The notes: a model not told the origin generated them from the letters alone. DNA of 64,000 nt from Sedimenticola sp. (GCA_026985055.1 JALSQZ010000226.1:37223-101222); one strand, 5' to 3'. Positions 46,340 to 59,474 are shown, counted from the first letter of the stretch. A program made the numbers and translations.

Positions 46340-46843
46340 ATGAAAATACCGATTGCCCTGCTGTTCAGCATATTGATCCTGCCCATGGTCACCATGGCTG
46401 ACGGCAGCGCCATGGTTTACTGGGTGAATCCCGAAGGCTACAAGGACGTGATCGCCAGCGACGGTCCCCAGGAAGAATTTGTTGCCCGCGTCCTGCGGGA
46501 GCTGGAAGACACGCTCGCCAGGCTCGCAGAATCCCTTCCCGACGGACAGAAGCTGGAGATGACGGTTACCGATCTGGATCTGGCGGGCGATGTAAAACTG
46601 AGTGGCATCCGCACCCGGAACCAGAATGTGCGCGTGGTCAAGGACAGCTATCCGGCCCGCATGACCTTCCATTACCGCCTGCTGGATGCCAGCGGCAAGG
46701 TACTCAAGGAAGGTGATGAAAAGCTGCAAAGCCGCAGCCTCAGCGCCAGCCTGCGCACCGGTGGCGATGAACCCCTGGGCATGGAAAAACGCATGCTCCG
46801 CAACTGGTTCAAACAGACGATATACAGACCGACAAAAAAATGA
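46340..46843 (+). CDS. DUF3016 family exported protein
   Basis: A 167-residue protein with a signal peptide (MKIPIALLFSILILPMVTMA) and a DUF3016-like body: VYWVNPEGYKDV, LRELEDTLARLAESLPDGQKLEMTVTDLDLAGD split across the first half, and FHYRLLDASGKVLKEGDEKL. The function of the family is unknown; periplasmic location is likely. AGGAAAG ribosome site. Its stop overlaps the next start (ATGA). Confidence 0.8.
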   Translation: MKIPIALLFSILILPMVTMADGSAMVYWVNPEGYKDVIASDGPQEEFVARVLRELEDTLARLAESLPDGQKLEMTVTDLDLAGDVKLSGIRTRNQNVRVVKDSYPARMTFHYRLLDASGKVLKEGDEKLQSRSLSASLRTGGDEPLGMEKRMLRNWFKQTIYRPTKK

Positions 46844-47562
46844 TTTCCGTATTCGACGCCTTCATGACGCCCCTGCGCGGGCTGGGTCTGCTGTTTCGTC
46901 CCGGCCTGCGGCGCTATGTGTTCATGCCCCTGCTGATCAATATTCTGATCTTCAGCCTCACCGCCTGGATCGGCAGCATCTACTTTCAGGAATTCATCGA
47001 CTGGGCACTCCCCGCGGACAGCTGGATGAGCTATCTGGAATGGCTGCTCTGGCCCCTGTTCGCCCTGACCTACCTGATCATCGCTTTCTACAGCTTTACC
47101 ATGGTGGCCAACCTCATTGCTTCGCCCTTCAATGGCATCCTCGCCGCCCAGGTGGAAAAGCTGGTTACCGGCAGTCTGCCCGAGGATCACAGTGGCAGCA
47201 TCCTGGCTGAAATCATCCCCGCCATCAGCGGCGAACTGGGCAAAATCTGGTATTTCATCCTGCGCGCCATCCCGGTGCTGATCCTCATGCTCATTCCCGG
47301 CCTCAACGCCATCGGCTCGGTACTCTGGCTGCTGCTGGGTTTCTGGTTCCTGAGCATCGAATACGTGGACTATCCCATGGGCAACCACCACATCCGCCCC
47401 GCCGAACAGCGCCGCATCCTGCGCCAGCGTCCCTTCCAGACCTGGGCCTTCGGCGCCGCGGCCAACCTGCTGATGATGATCCCCGTCATCAACTTCGCCG
47501 CCATGCCCGCCTCCGTGGCCGGGGCCACGCTTTGGTGGAGCAAATCCCTGGAGACAACCTGA
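46840..47562 (+). CDS. cysZ: CysZ/EI24-family membrane protein
   Basis: A 240-residue inner-membrane protein with several hydrophobic helices, matching CysZ-type sulfate transport proteins: FMTPLRGLGLLFRPGLRRYVFMPLLINI at the start, ANLIASPFNGILAAQVEK in the middle, FLSIEYVDYPMGNH and NFAAMPASVAGATLWW near the end. Sulfate uptake is known for E. coli CysZ; a role here is inferred. Overlaps the DUF3016 gene by 4 bp. Confidence 0.87.
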   Translation: MISVFDAFMTPLRGLGLLFRPGLRRYVFMPLLINILIFSLTAWIGSIYFQEFIDWALPADSWMSYLEWLLWPLFALTYLIIAFYSFTMVANLIASPFNGILAAQVEKLVTGSLPEDHSGSILAEIIPAISGELGKIWYFILRAIPVLILMLIPGLNAIGSVLWLLLGFWFLSIEYVDYPMGNHHIRPAEQRRILRQRPFQTWAFGAAANLLMMIPVINFAAMPASVAGATLWWSKSLETT

Positions 47563-47610
47563 ACAGAATGCAAAAAACCTTCATGGATCTTTTCAACCAG
47601 ATCAAAACCC

Positions 47611-47904
47611 ATGACAGAAAATGACGAGGCCCAATTCCGAAAGTTGCTCTCCCATCCGGAGCAATACTCTTCCGATGAATTTGAAGCATTGATTGCCCGG
47701 TTCCGCTCGCGGATGAGCTATGAACTCATCGAGCATCTGACCATCGTTCGCTTGAAAATATGCAAATGCGGCAGCGAACTCGAACGCAAGGCGGCCATCG
47801 CGGTGCTGGAAGGGCGTTATGAGGAGTTCCGCCGTTTGGAGGCCATCATGAAACGGCGTAATGCCCTTGGGCTCAGGGTGACAGGAACGGATAATCCGGA
47901 ATAA
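47611..47904 (+). CDS. Small uncharacterised protein
   Basis: A 97-residue soluble, helical protein rich in Glu and Arg, with one CKCG pair (around residue 51). No signal or membrane segment and no family I recognise. It follows cysZ by 48 bp on the same strand, so it may share its transcript. ATG 47611 overlaps no other coding frame. Confidence 0.6.
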   Translation: MTENDEAQFRKLLSHPEQYSSDEFEALIARFRSRMSYELIEHLTIVRLKICKCGSELERKAAIAVLEGRYEEFRRLEAIMKRRNALGLRVTGTDNPE

Positions 47905-47922
47905 GGATTTGAACTCCGTTAT

Positions 47923-48129
47923 TCAATAATGCGGCGGAATCTCCAGGGTGGCATCAGTCCCCTCCTCCGGCTGATTGCGTTCCAGCTCCAGCAGGCGATC
48001 CTGAAGGCGCAGCAGTTCCTTGCGCAGGATGTCCAGTTCGGTTTGCTGGCGGGCGACGGTGATGTTCAGTTCCTGAAGGCTGTCTTCCTGAAAGCTGAGG
48101 CGGATTTGCAGGTCTTCGATTTCGTTCAT
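47923..48129 (-). CDS. slyX: SlyX family protein
   Basis: A 68-residue coiled-coil protein of unknown function. IEDLQIRLSFQEDSLQELNITVARQQ matches the SlyX heptads and the chain ends in the diagnostic PPHY. Last of a zipA-ligA-mscS-slyX run, overlapping the mscS stop by 4 bp. Confidence 0.88.
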   Translation of the reverse strand: MNEIEDLQIRLSFQEDSLQELNITVARQQTELDILRKELLRLQDRLLELERNQPEEGTDATLEIPPHY

Positions 48130-49831
48130 GGCTTTGCCTCTGCCGCGCCAGTGATGCGCCGGGCGATTTCCCGGGCCTGTTCCAGATCAGGGGCGGCTTT
48201 TTGCGGCGCGCCGGATTGCTCCTGTTGCAGGTGTATGGTCTGGGTGGGGAAGGCGAATTCCACTCCCAGGGCCTCGGCCAGACGCAGGGCGTCGAGAAGG
48301 AAACGCTGGCGCTCGCGCAGTTCGGCGGTCCAGTCCGGGGTTTCCCAGAAGACGTAGATCAGCACTTCCAGGGCGCTGGCGCCGAGGTCGTTGAACCAGA
48401 TCTGGAAGTAGTCCTTGCGCATATAGGGGTGCTGACGGACGATTTCGCGCAGACCTTCGCAGAAGGCTTCGATCTTTTCCGGCGGGGTGTCGTAGGTCAG
48501 GCCGAATTTCTGTTTGTAGCGGCGGTAGCGGCGCGCGCCCATGTTGTCCACGTCGGCGGTGATGAAGCGGGAATTGGGAACCGTAACCAGGGAATTGTAG
48601 AAGGTGCGGATACGGGTGCTGCGAAAGCCCATTTCCTCGACACTGCCTTCGATGTCGTCCACGATGATCCAGTCGCCCACGGTGAAGGTGCGGTCCATGA
48701 GCACGGTGATGGAGCCGAAGAAGTTCTGCACCAGATCCTTGGCCGCCAGGGCGAAGGCCAGGCCGCCCAGCCCCAGGCCGGCGAGCAGGCCGGTGATGTC
48801 GATGTTGAGGTTGTTGGCGATGAACACCACGCCCGCCACGGCGATGAAGATCTTGAGGCTGCGGCGCACCATGGGCACCAGTACGTCATCCACCCGGTTG
48901 TCGGTGGCGGCGGCCTTGTCCGCGAGCAGGGCCGAGACCACGTCCACCAGGCGCCAGGCGGTCCACACGGCGGCGATGCTGGCCAGCAGCTTGACCGCCA
49001 CCAGCAGGATCAGAAGTACGGTTTCCGGCAGGCCCAGGAGCAGTATGCCCAGCCACCAGATGAAGGCCATGAGCGCCAGCCCCAGGGGCCGAAGACGCTG
49101 ATCCGCATCACGAATGCGTCCCTTGACGGAAGGGAAACGCCGCAGCCAGCGGCCCATGGCCAGACGCGCCAGATACTGGCTGATGCGATCCACGATGACC
49201 CCCAGGACGATGATCAGCAGCAGCCCCAGCCACTGCCAGTTCTGCAATACCAGGGTACGGTCGCGCAGCCAGTCGGGCAGTTGCCGGCTGATGCGGATAT
49301 GCAGGGGCAACCAGCGGTCGTTTTCCAGGCCCTTGACCTTGGTTTCGCGATCCGCCACTTCTTCCAGCAAAGCGGGCAGTGCAGCGATGGTTTCCTTGTC
49401 GAACAGCCAGCGGCCATCTTCCTCGCGGCTGATGCGCACTTCGCCATTGGTATAGCGTTCAAACACCCAAGGCTTGCCCTCGCGCCGGTCAGGTACGCCC
49501 TTGAGCACCACCGGGCGGGTCTTGTCCAGCACCTCCAGCAGCATCCAGGCCAGATCCGTGCCGCGTTCCTTGCGCACCAGGGGGTTTACGCCGGACAAGT
49601 CCAGGGTCTGCACCGCATCGGCCATGCGTTCGGGCTTGCCGCGCTTGATGTCGTTCATGGCGTGCAGGAAGGTTCCCATGGTGGCCCGGGGGCTGTGCAG
49701 GGTTTCCGGAACTTCCGGAGGAGCGGCGGAAGAAGAATCCGGCGCGGCGGCTTTGTCATCCGCCGCTCCGAGCAGCGTCACGGGCAGCAGCCACAGAAAT
49801 ACAACCAGCAACACAAGATATCGATATTTCA

Positions 49832-49832
<1 letters not shown>
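48126..49832 (-). CDS. MscS-family mechanosensitive ion channel
   Basis: A 568-residue inner-membrane channel with an N-terminal signal peptide and a periplasmic domain of about 150 residues, four to five transmembrane segments, then the MscS pore and beta domain: GLGLGGLAFALAAKDLVQNFFGSI, FTVGDWIIVDDIEGSVEEMGFRSTRI and TVPNS. This layout resembles the larger MscS relatives (YbdG/YnaI type). The function is relief of osmotic downshock. One base overlaps the ligA stop. Confidence 0.88.
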
Positions 49833-52716
<2,884 letters not shown>

Positions 52717-52789
52717 TTCATTTCAGCCATAAAAGTCGGATTGCCCAATTGTAGTCATTTCAGGGTCTGGTTTGTATCCGCAAATACCC

Positions 52790-53075
52790 TATTAACCCGG
52801 CATCAATCTATGCCATCCTCAGGACGTCAGACAAAAGTGAGCACGCGGCGCGCTTCGCAGGCAATGGCGATTCCATTGGCAAGAAGCGCAACAAAGTGCT
52901 GGCTTTTGTCTGACGTCCCGATCTTTTTGACATTCCATCGGTTCGGCCACCACGAGCACCCCCGTGGACGTCGTTGCCGCACCTCGACAGGGGATCACCC
53001 TGCCTTCGGCGCGGCGCCTCGCCACGGGTGCGCTCGTGGTGGCTGAGGGTGACATGGATTGATGCCGGGTTAATA
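52790..53075. mobile_element. Structured MITE-like element, subfamily 2 (copy C)
   Basis: A 286-bp noncoding element with the architecture of copies A and B but a different sequence in its arms. Ends TATTAACCCGGCATCAATC and GATTGATGCCGGGTTAATA are inverted. Arm 1 is GGACGTCAGACAAAAG / CTTTTGTCTGACGTCC; arm 2 is GGCCACCACGAGCACCC / GGGTGCGCTCGTGGTGGC with loose mismatches. It occupies nearly all the 353-bp gap between zipA and the M16 peptidase gene and supplies the latter's last Tyr codon and stop. Confidence 0.85.
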
Positions 53076-55871
53076 ATTCAACGGAAACCGGGTGCCCGGA
53101 GAATAGACCACCAGACGCCGGGGCTGGCGCAGCAGATTCTCCTGATAAAACGCCAGCAGCTCTTCCCTGTTCAGCTTTTTCACTTCCTTCGCTACCTGAC
53201 GTTTGAAATCGAAGCTGTACTGCCCCCGCTCCAGGTTGTCCATATAGCGCACGGTGCGCTGAAGCATGGCGTCGTCCTTTTTCAGCAGGGTGGCGAGGAG
53301 ACCGGCCTTGTGAGTCCGGAATTCCTCATCGCTCATGGCGGCCAGACGTTTTTCGTAGGCGGTGACAAAGTTCTGGATGCGTTTTTGCAGTTCCGTGGAA
53401 GATACCGCCGATGACTGCACCAGCAGAAGCAGTCCGGGCATGTCCTCGGTTTCACTGAAAGCAGCCGCCACCACATAGCCGAGCTGCTGTTCCGTGCGCA
53501 GGGAGTTGAAGAACGGACTGGCCATGACCTGCCCCAGCATGCGCCAGCGGGCCTGCTCGGCAATGCTCTTGCTGTTGCCCTGGTACTGGAACAGCACGGC
53601 GGAATCAGGATGATCCACCGCATAGCGGTAACGCAGGGTCTGGCCTTTGGGAATAATGGTCAGCCGGGGTTCCTCTGCCTGCACCCGGCGCGTATGCGCG
53701 AGCAGCTTGTCGTCCAGTATCCGCCCCAGAGCCTGGGCTTCTTCGCGCCGCAGGTTGCCATAGGCCAGGGCACGCACTTCCGCCGCATCCAAAAGCCTGG
53801 CGGCATAGGCCCGAAGGTCGTCCACCTCCAGGGGTTGCAGCGCGGCCAGCTTCTGTTTCGGACTCCAGGAAGGCGTCAGCAGACGGCGGGTGCGTTCACC
53901 AAGGATCTGCTGATAGGGACGCTCCAGGGCCTGATTGGCCAGGCTTCGCTGATACTTGGCCTTGTAGAGCCGAAAACGGTCTTCCGCCAATGCCGGACGC
54001 CTGAGCGCCGCCAGCACCTTTTCCAGCAGCAGCGGCAGTTTTTCATCATAACCATGCACGGTCAGGTTCAGACCTTCGGTGGTGGGACTGAGGCTGTAGC
54101 TCAATCCCGCCAGCTGCGCCGGATAAGTCCAGGCATTGAGCTCGTCTTCCACCAGATCCACGAGCAGCGCCTGCTCGACCGCCTTTTTCGCCGTGTCCCG
54201 CACGCCGGGGATTTCCAGGGTGACGCCAAACACGGCTCTGGGTACTTCAAACTCCCGGTCTGGCTGATACCAGAGGCTTTCACCGGTTTTCCGTTCCAGG
54301 GCGACCGGTATGTTCTGGTTCACCGCGTGTTTTTTCAGTTCCGGTTTTTCCGGAAGGAAGGGATTGGGCGCGGGAAGTGCCATTTGCGCCTCTCCCGGCG
54401 GCTGACGCAGCCGGGTCAACTGCCGGCCAGTGATTTTTCGGATGCTGTAGGGAACCTGGTAATAGGACTCGATGTGATCGGTTTTGAGTCCCGGCTCCAC
54501 CAGGGTAACCGCCATGTTTTCCGGCCGCAGATCATCCAGCAACTCCCTGATCAGGCCAGGCTTCCACTCCTGCATGACCTTGCCGCCCCGCAATACATCA
54601 GCCGCCGGATAATGCAGCAGCTTGTCGGACAAAAGCATGGCATAGGTGCTGGCGGAGGTCTTCTCTTCAAAACGAAAATCCAGCTCACTCTTTTTCTTCA
54701 ACTCATCGAAACGCCATTTTTCAATTCCTTCCCTGCGCAGCAGATCGATGTACTGAAACAGCCGGGCTTCGATTTCCGCCACATGCGCGACACCTGCTTC
54801 GGTCAGATCCATGCTCACATTGAACACGCCCTGAACATCATCCACGCTGCCGCCATAGGCGGACAGGGAAGTAATCCAGCCCTTTTTGCGCAACAGATCG
54901 TAGAGACTGCCCTTGCCTTCATCACCGATGAAATTGGCAATATAGGTGGTGGGCCGGGCGCGGTAATGCGGACGTGGAGAGGGAATGGGAAAACTCAGAG
55001 TCAGCTTGTGCAGCTTCTTCAACGGCACCACATCCACTTCCAGGGGCAACTGTTCCGGGGTGTACCAGAATTCCGCCTTTTCCGGCACATAGGGTTTGGC
55101 GTTACGATCCGGCACCGCGGCAAATTTCTCTTCCACCCAGCGGCGCAGTTCCGGCAACGGCTGCGGGCCGACTACCGCAAGCCCCATGATGTTGGCCGAA
55201 TAATGTTTGTTGTAGAAGTCGATGAGATCATCCCGCACCTTGCTGTCCTTGCGGTCTGCGAGGGTATCCAGATTGCCCACGGCGAACCGCGCATAGGGGC
55301 TGGCGGGGTTGTAACTCTGCTTCTCCGCGGCATCGATGCGGCGCGAGTCATCCTTGAGCTTGAGCTGATATTCCGAATGTACCGCATTGGCTTCGCGCTG
55401 CACATACTTGGCATCGAAAAGGGGAGCGATGAAGAACTGGGCAAAGCGGTCCAGCGCCGGCTCCAGGGCTTCGGCCTTGATGTCGAAGAAATAGGTGGTC
55501 GCATCGTCCGCGGTAAAGGCGTTGTCACTGCCGCCGTTGCGCCGGATGAAGGAAGAATATTCATCCACATCCGGATATTTTTCGGTTCCCATGAACAGCA
55601 TATGTTCGAGAAAATGCGCCAGTCCTTCCCGGCCCGGCGGGTTGCTCGCGCTGCCCACATTGACGCTCATGGCGGCGGCCGCCTTGTCTGCCCCGGGATC
55701 GGACACCAGCAGCACCCGCAGGCGATTCGGCAACAGCAGATATTCATAGTCTCGCGCATCGTTTTCACTCTTGATGACCGTCTGGGCGCTGGCGTCGGAG
55801 GTTTTTTGCGGTGCGGAAACACAGCCTCCGAGAAGCAGGAGCAAGGCTGAGAGCAGGATGATTTTTTTCAT
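53070..55871 (-). CDS. M16 family metallopeptidase lipoprotein (pitrilysin/insulinase-like)
   Basis: A 933-residue zinc peptidase of the pitrilysin type. Lipoprotein signal with lipobox LGGC (Cys17); inverted zinc motif HFLEH (residues 86-90) followed by MLFMGTEKYPDVDEY, third ligand Glu in REANAVHSEYQ, then the inactive M16 repeats that complete the clamp. Periplasmic or outer-membrane peptide degradation is likely. The C-terminal end, PLNY then TAA, is formed by the inverted repeat of the adjoining element, so the original C-terminus may have been slightly different. Confidence 0.9.
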   Translation of the reverse strand: MKKIILLSALLLLLGGCVSAPQKTSDASAQTVIKSENDARDYEYLLLPNRLRVLLVSDPGADKAAAAMSVNVGSASNPPGREGLAHFLEHMLFMGTEKYPDVDEYSSFIRRNGGSDNAFTADDATTYFFDIKAEALEPALDRFAQFFIAPLFDAKYVQREANAVHSEYQLKLKDDSRRIDAAEKQSYNPASPYARFAVGNLDTLADRKDSKVRDDLIDFYNKHYSANIMGLAVVGPQPLPELRRWVEEKFAAVPDRNAKPYVPEKAEFWYTPEQLPLEVDVVPLKKLHKLTLSFPIPSPRPHYRARPTTYIANFIGDEGKGSLYDLLRKKGWITSLSAYGGSVDDVQGVFNVSMDLTEAGVAHVAEIEARLFQYIDLLRREGIEKWRFDELKKKSELDFRFEEKTSASTYAMLLSDKLLHYPAADVLRGGKVMQEWKPGLIRELLDDLRPENMAVTLVEPGLKTDHIESYYQVPYSIRKITGRQLTRLRQPPGEAQMALPAPNPFLPEKPELKKHAVNQNIPVALERKTGESLWYQPDREFEVPRAVFGVTLEIPGVRDTAKKAVEQALLVDLVEDELNAWTYPAQLAGLSYSLSPTTEGLNLTVHGYDEKLPLLLEKVLAALRRPALAEDRFRLYKAKYQRSLANQALERPYQQILGERTRRLLTPSWSPKQKLAALQPLEVDDLRAYAARLLDAAEVRALAYGNLRREEAQALGRILDDKLLAHTRRVQAEEPRLTIIPKGQTLRYRYAVDHPDSAVLFQYQGNSKSIAEQARWRMLGQVMASPFFNSLRTEQQLGYVVAAAFSETEDMPGLLLLVQSSAVSSTELQKRIQNFVTAYEKRLAAMSDEEFRTHKAGLLATLLKKDDAMLQRTVRYMDNLERGQYSFDFKRQVAKEVKKLNREELLAFYQENLLRQPRRLVVYSPGTRFPLNY

Positions 55872-55904
55872 TCGAAGATATCCTTGAGTTTACAAACAGA
55901 TTAT

Positions 55905-55969
55905 TGGGCGTCTCGATTTCTCTTTGCGACGAGAAAAATTCCATGCAAGGAATTTTTCGAGATTCCCCA
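55905..55969. repeat. Dispersed palindromic repeat, long form (copy 4)
   Basis: GGGCGTCTCGATTTCTCTTT at one end, central inverted repeat AAAAATTCC / GGAATTTTT, and CGAGATTCCCCA at the other end. Its reverse complement matches 9645-9695. It lies 34 bp upstream of the M16 peptidase start. Confidence 0.8.
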
Positions 55970-56026
55970 TTGGGACTTGATCGAAAGCATCAGGTTCCCC
56001 TGACAACGGGATTCGCGCAGATTCCA

Positions 56027-56506
56027 TCACCAGGGAAATTGCCAGTAGAGGAATTGCAACACTCCAAGGGCATACAGCCCCGCGAGCAGATCATCCACCA
56101 TGATTCCCAGACCACCAGCCACCTGTCTGTCCAGCCAGCGGATGGGCCAGGGTTTCCAGATATCGAACAGGCGAAACAGGACAAAGCCCAGCACCACGCC
56201 GATCCAGCCGGGAGGCGCGGCGATCATGGTAACGAAATAACCGGCAAACTCGTCCCAGACGATGCCGCCGTGATCATGCACCCCCAGATCCCGGGAGGTA
56301 CGTCCGCACAACCCGATGCCGACGCCAATCACCAGTACCAGCACCGTCAGATACAGGGGCAAGGGCAACAGCGACAGGGGAAGATAGAGCAGCACCGCGG
56401 CCAGGGTGCCAAAAGTACCCGGCGCCAGCGGCGCGCAGCCGGAACCGAAACCAAAGGCCAGCAGATGCACGGGGTTTTTCAGGTCGGGGCGCGGCGCGGA
56501 ACTCAT
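56027..56506 (-). CDS. pgpA: Phosphatidylglycerophosphatase A
   Basis: Dephosphorylates phosphatidylglycerophosphate, the step after PgsA. 159 residues, membrane protein, with LLAFGFGSGCAPLAPGTFGTL and IVWDEFAGYFVTMI, HDHGG near residue 78, all typical of PgpA. ATG 56506 overlaps the thiL stop (ATGA). Last gene of the ribBX-ribH-nusB-thiL-pgpA operon, a common order. Confidence 0.93.
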   Translation of the reverse strand: MSSAPRPDLKNPVHLLAFGFGSGCAPLAPGTFGTLAAVLLYLPLSLLPLPLYLTVLVLVIGVGIGLCGRTSRDLGVHDHGGIVWDEFAGYFVTMIAAPPGWIGVVLGFVLFRLFDIWKPWPIRWLDRQVAGGLGIMVDDLLAGLYALGVLQFLYWQFPW

Positions 56507-57435
56507 GAGGAAAAATGCTCCCAGGCCGGTGGCAGATCCAGGGCCCGGCCGGAAGCGTCCAGCAGCTCCACCCCCTCCCCCGGCAGGATTTCTCCGATCC
56601 GGGTCACTCCCAGGCCAGCCAGGCGAGGCGCGATCCGCGCTGGCGCGGTGAAACACAGTTCATAGTCATCGCCACCGGATACGATGGGCCTGATGTCGCC
56701 TCCCGCGCGCAGATATTCTCGCACCGGCGCAGACAGGGGCAGTTGATCCAGATGAATTCGCGCCGCGCAGCCGCTCTGGCGGCAGACATGCCCCAGATCG
56801 GCGCTCAGGCCGTCGGAAATATCGATGCAGGCGCGCACCCCCAGGGCGGCAAGCGCCTGTCCTTCTTCCACCCGCGGCCGGGGACGATCCAGTCGTTGCT
56901 GAAGTTCGGCAAGAGGCGATCCCGCCTTTTGCCGGTCCAGGGCCAGGGCCGCATCCCCCAGGGTGCCGGTAACATAGACGCCGTCGCCCACTCTGGCGGC
57001 GGAGCGGCGCATTTCCCGGCCCGGCATCAGGTAGCCGGTAAGCTGAACCGTAATGCTCAGTTCTCCCTGACAGGTATCGCCCCCCACGAGCTGCACCCCG
57101 TACTCGCCCGCCAGGGCGGAAAACCCCGCGCTAAAATCCGTCAGCCAGGCATGGTCGATTTGCGGCAGACTGAGGGAAAGCAGCGCCCAGGCGGGCCGGG
57201 CGCCCATGGCCGCCAGATCGCTGAGGTTCACCGCCAGGGATTTGTGGCCGATGCCGAAAGGTTCCGCGTCGGCAAGAAAATGCCGCCCGGCAATGAGGGT
57301 ATCCATGGTCATGGCCAGATGCTGACCCTGGGGCGGGTCGAGAAGGGCGCAATCATCGCCGACACCCAGCAACACACTGGCGTCCGGCCGGGAAAGCGCG
57401 GAAAAATAGCGCTCGATGAGTTCGAACTCAGCCAC
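56503..57435 (-). CDS. thiL: Thiamine-monophosphate kinase
   Basis: Phosphorylates thiamine monophosphate to the active pyrophosphate. 310 residues: GVGDDCALLDPPQ near the N-terminus, AVNLSDLAAMGARPAWALLSLSLP, GGDTCQGELSITVQLTGY and DISDGLSADLGHVC, the metal- and substrate-binding motifs. The start is taken as GTG 57435 ([12 protein letters not shown]), overlapping the nusB end by 8 bp; earlier in-frame codons lie within nusB. Confidence 0.92.
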   Translation of the reverse strand: MAEFELIERYFSALSRPDASVLLGVGDDCALLDPPQGQHLAMTMDTLIAGRHFLADAEPFGIGHKSLAVNLSDLAAMGARPAWALLSLSLPQIDHAWLTDFSAGFSALAGEYGVQLVGGDTCQGELSITVQLTGYLMPGREMRRSAARVGDGVYVTGTLGDAALALDRQKAGSPLAELQQRLDRPRPRVEEGQALAALGVRACIDISDGLSADLGHVCRQSGCAARIHLDQLPLSAPVREYLRAGGDIRPIVSGGDDYELCFTAPARIAPRLAGLGVTRIGEILPGEGVELLDASGRALDLPPAWEHFSS

Positions 57436-57862
57436 GCTTCCTGGCGGCCACTTCCACCGGACGCAGGGACGGGGCCAGCTTGTCCAGCACGCCATTGATG
57501 TACTTGTGCCCCTGATCCGCGCCAAAGGTCTTGGCCAGCTCCACCCATTCGTTGATCACTACCCGATACGGCACTTCCGGATGGCGGAGCAACTCATAGG
57601 CGCCAAGGCGCAAAATGGCGCGTTCCACCAGATCCACTTCTTCCACGGGACGATCCAGCAAAGGCGCAAGATGCTCGTCCAGCGCATCCAGCCCGGTACT
57701 TACTCCACGAACCAGATCCTGAAAATAGTCCGGCTGATAACTTTTGTCCGGATGCTCGGCAAGGAAGCCGCCGATGATCTCGCCGACATCATCCCCGGTC
57801 ACCTGCCACTGGTACAGCGCCTGGGTAGCCAGACTGCGGGATTTGCTGCGTTTTCTGCTCAC
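57428..57862 (-). CDS. nusB: Transcription antitermination factor NusB
   Basis: Binds boxA RNA with NusE for antitermination of rRNA operons. 144 residues; starts [19 protein letters not shown], with [24 protein letters not shown] and [29 protein letters not shown], the full NusB helical core. Overlaps ribH by 4 bp. Confidence 0.95.
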   Translation of the reverse strand: MSRKRSKSRSLATQALYQWQVTGDDVGEIIGGFLAEHPDKSYQPDYFQDLVRGVSTGLDALDEHLAPLLDRPVEEVDLVERAILRLGAYELLRHPEVPYRVVINEWVELAKTFGADQGHKYINGVLDKLAPSLRPVEVAARKRG

Positions 57863-58326
57863 AATGCTTTGAGCAGATTGACCATTTCTATGGCGGTAGC
57901 GGCGGCTTCGGCGCCCTTGTTGCCGGCCTTGGTGCCGGCACGCTCGATGGACTGCTCTATGGTGTCCACGGTAAGCACGCCAAAGGCGATGGGGATGCCA
58001 TGATTCAGGGATACCTGGGCCATGCCCTTCACCGCTTCGCCGGCCACATATTCGAAATGGGGCGTGCCGCCGCGAATCACCGCCCCCAGGGCGATGACGG
58101 CGTCGTACTTGCCGCTGGCCGCAACCTTGTCCAGCACCACCGGCATCTCAAAGGCGCCGGGCAGACGCACGATGGTGATATCTTCCTCGTCTGCTCCGTG
58201 CCGCTTGAGGGTATCCAGCGCCCCCGCTTCCAGATGACTTACGACAAAACTGTTCCAGCGCGTCACCACAATGCAGTAACGGCCACCGCTGGCGACAAGA
58301 TTTCCTTCAATGGTCTTGATACTCAT
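57859..58326 (-). CDS. ribH: 6,7-dimethyl-8-ribityllumazine synthase
   Basis: Joins the ribityl-pyrimidine with the 4-carbon unit made by RibB; assembles into multimeric shells. 155 residues with [43 protein letters not shown] and the catalytic [12 protein letters not shown]. Five bases after ribBX, which makes its substrate. Confidence 0.96.
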   Translation of the reverse strand: MSIKTIEGNLVASGGRYCIVVTRWNSFVVSHLEAGALDTLKRHGADEEDITIVRLPGAFEMPVVLDKVAASGKYDAVIALGAVIRGGTPHFEYVAGEAVKGMAQVSLNHGIPIAFGVLTVDTIEQSIERAGTKAGNKGAEAAATAIEMVNLLKAL

Positions 58327-58331
58327 AAGGC

Positions 58332-59474
58332 TTACTCCTGTTCTTCAGGGAGTTCGAAATCGACAAATTCGGACACTTCCAGATGGAAGCCGGCCAGGGC
58401 GTGCAAATGCTTGGGCGCGGACATGACGCGCATCTTCTTTACCCCCAGATCGATAAGAATCTGCGCCCCCACGCCGAAGGTGCGCAGTTCCTTGTCCTTG
58501 ATCTTGCCATGATCGATGGGGGTCGCGCCATCGGCACTGCCCTTGAGCTGGCAGGCCTGAATGCGCTGCACGATATCCCGCGCGGTATCATGATTGCGCA
58601 GGATGACCACGATGCCGCTGCCCTCGTGCTCGATCTGCTTCATGGCGTTCTTCAGGGGCCAGCCGCATTCTTCGTATGCAGCGCCGAGAAGATCGCAAAG
58701 ACTGTTCTGCACATGCACCCGCACCAGCACCGGCTCTTCCTCGCGGATCACGCCCTTCACCAGAGCCAGATGTACTTCATTGTCCACCACATCCTGATAG
58801 GCAATGACGCGGAAGTCCCCGGCTTCGGTGGGCAGCAGACATTCGTTGATGCGCTCCACGGTCTTTTCGTTGCGCACCCGGTATTCGATAAGATCGGCGA
58901 TGGTGCCGATTTTCAGATCATGCTCGACGGCAAATTTTTCCAGATCGGGACGCCGCGCCATGGTGCCGTCTTCATTCAGGATTTCAACAATCACCGAGGC
59001 CGGACTCAACCCCGCCAGACGCGCCAGATCACAACCGGCTTCGGTATGTCCGGCCCGCACCAGCACTCCGCCGGGCTGGGCCATGAGGGGGAAGATATGC
59101 CCCGGCTGCACCAGGTCTTCCGGACGCGCGTCGGGCTTCACCGCCGCCTGCACGGTGATGGCGCGATCCGCGGCGGAAATTCCCGTGGTCACCCCTTCCG
59201 CCGCCTCGATGGAAATGGTGAAATTGGTCGATTCGAGCTGATCGGCAGCATTCACCATGAGTGGCAGGCGCAACTGCTGGCAACGCTCCTTGGTCAGGGT
59301 CAGGCAGATCAGACCACGTCCGTACTTGGCCATGAAATTGATCGCTTCCGGCGTTACCTTGTCGGCGGCGATGACCAGATCGCCCTCGTTCTCACGATCT
59401 TCATCGTCCATGATGATGACCATCTTGCCCTGGCGCAGATCTTCGATGATTTCTTCTGTAGTATTCAATGCCAT
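58332..59474 (-). CDS. ribB: RibBX-type 3,4-dihydroxy-2-butanone-4-phosphate synthase with degenerate GTP cyclohydrolase II domain
   Basis: The N-terminal half (about 1-205) is a complete Rib[42 protein letters not shown]. The C-terminal half resembles RibA but its zinc site has lost two of three Cys: in [20 protein letters not shown] (252-271), positions expected to be Cys hold Asn257 and Glu268, and only Cys270 remains. This matches the ribBX variant known in Proteobacteria, in which a separate ribA supplies the cyclohydrolase. First in the operon; start ATG 59474. I see no FMN riboswitch upstream. Confidence 0.87.
   Translation of the reverse strand: MALNTTEEIIEDLRQGKMVIIMDDEDRENEGDLVIAADKVTPEAINFMAKYGRGLICLTLTKERCQQLRLPLMVNAADQLESTNFTISIEAAEGVTTGISAADRAITVQAAVKPDARPEDLVQPGHIFPLMAQPGGVLVRAGHTEAGCDLARLAGLSPASVIVEILNEDGTMARRPDLEKFAVEHDLKIGTIADLIEYRVRNEKTVERINECLLPTEAGDFRVIAYQDVVDNEVHLALVKGVIREEEPVLVRVHVQNSLCDLLGAAYEECGWPLKNAMKQIEHEGSGIVVILRNHDTARDIVQRIQACQLKGSADGATPIDHGKIKDKELRTFGVGAQILIDLGVKKMRVMSAPKHLHALAGFHLEVSEFVDFELPEEQE

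Noticed and set aside
53610..55850. 746-codon plus-strand open frame
   Set aside because: Antisense shadow of the M16 peptidase; no recognisable motifs and low-complexity composition.
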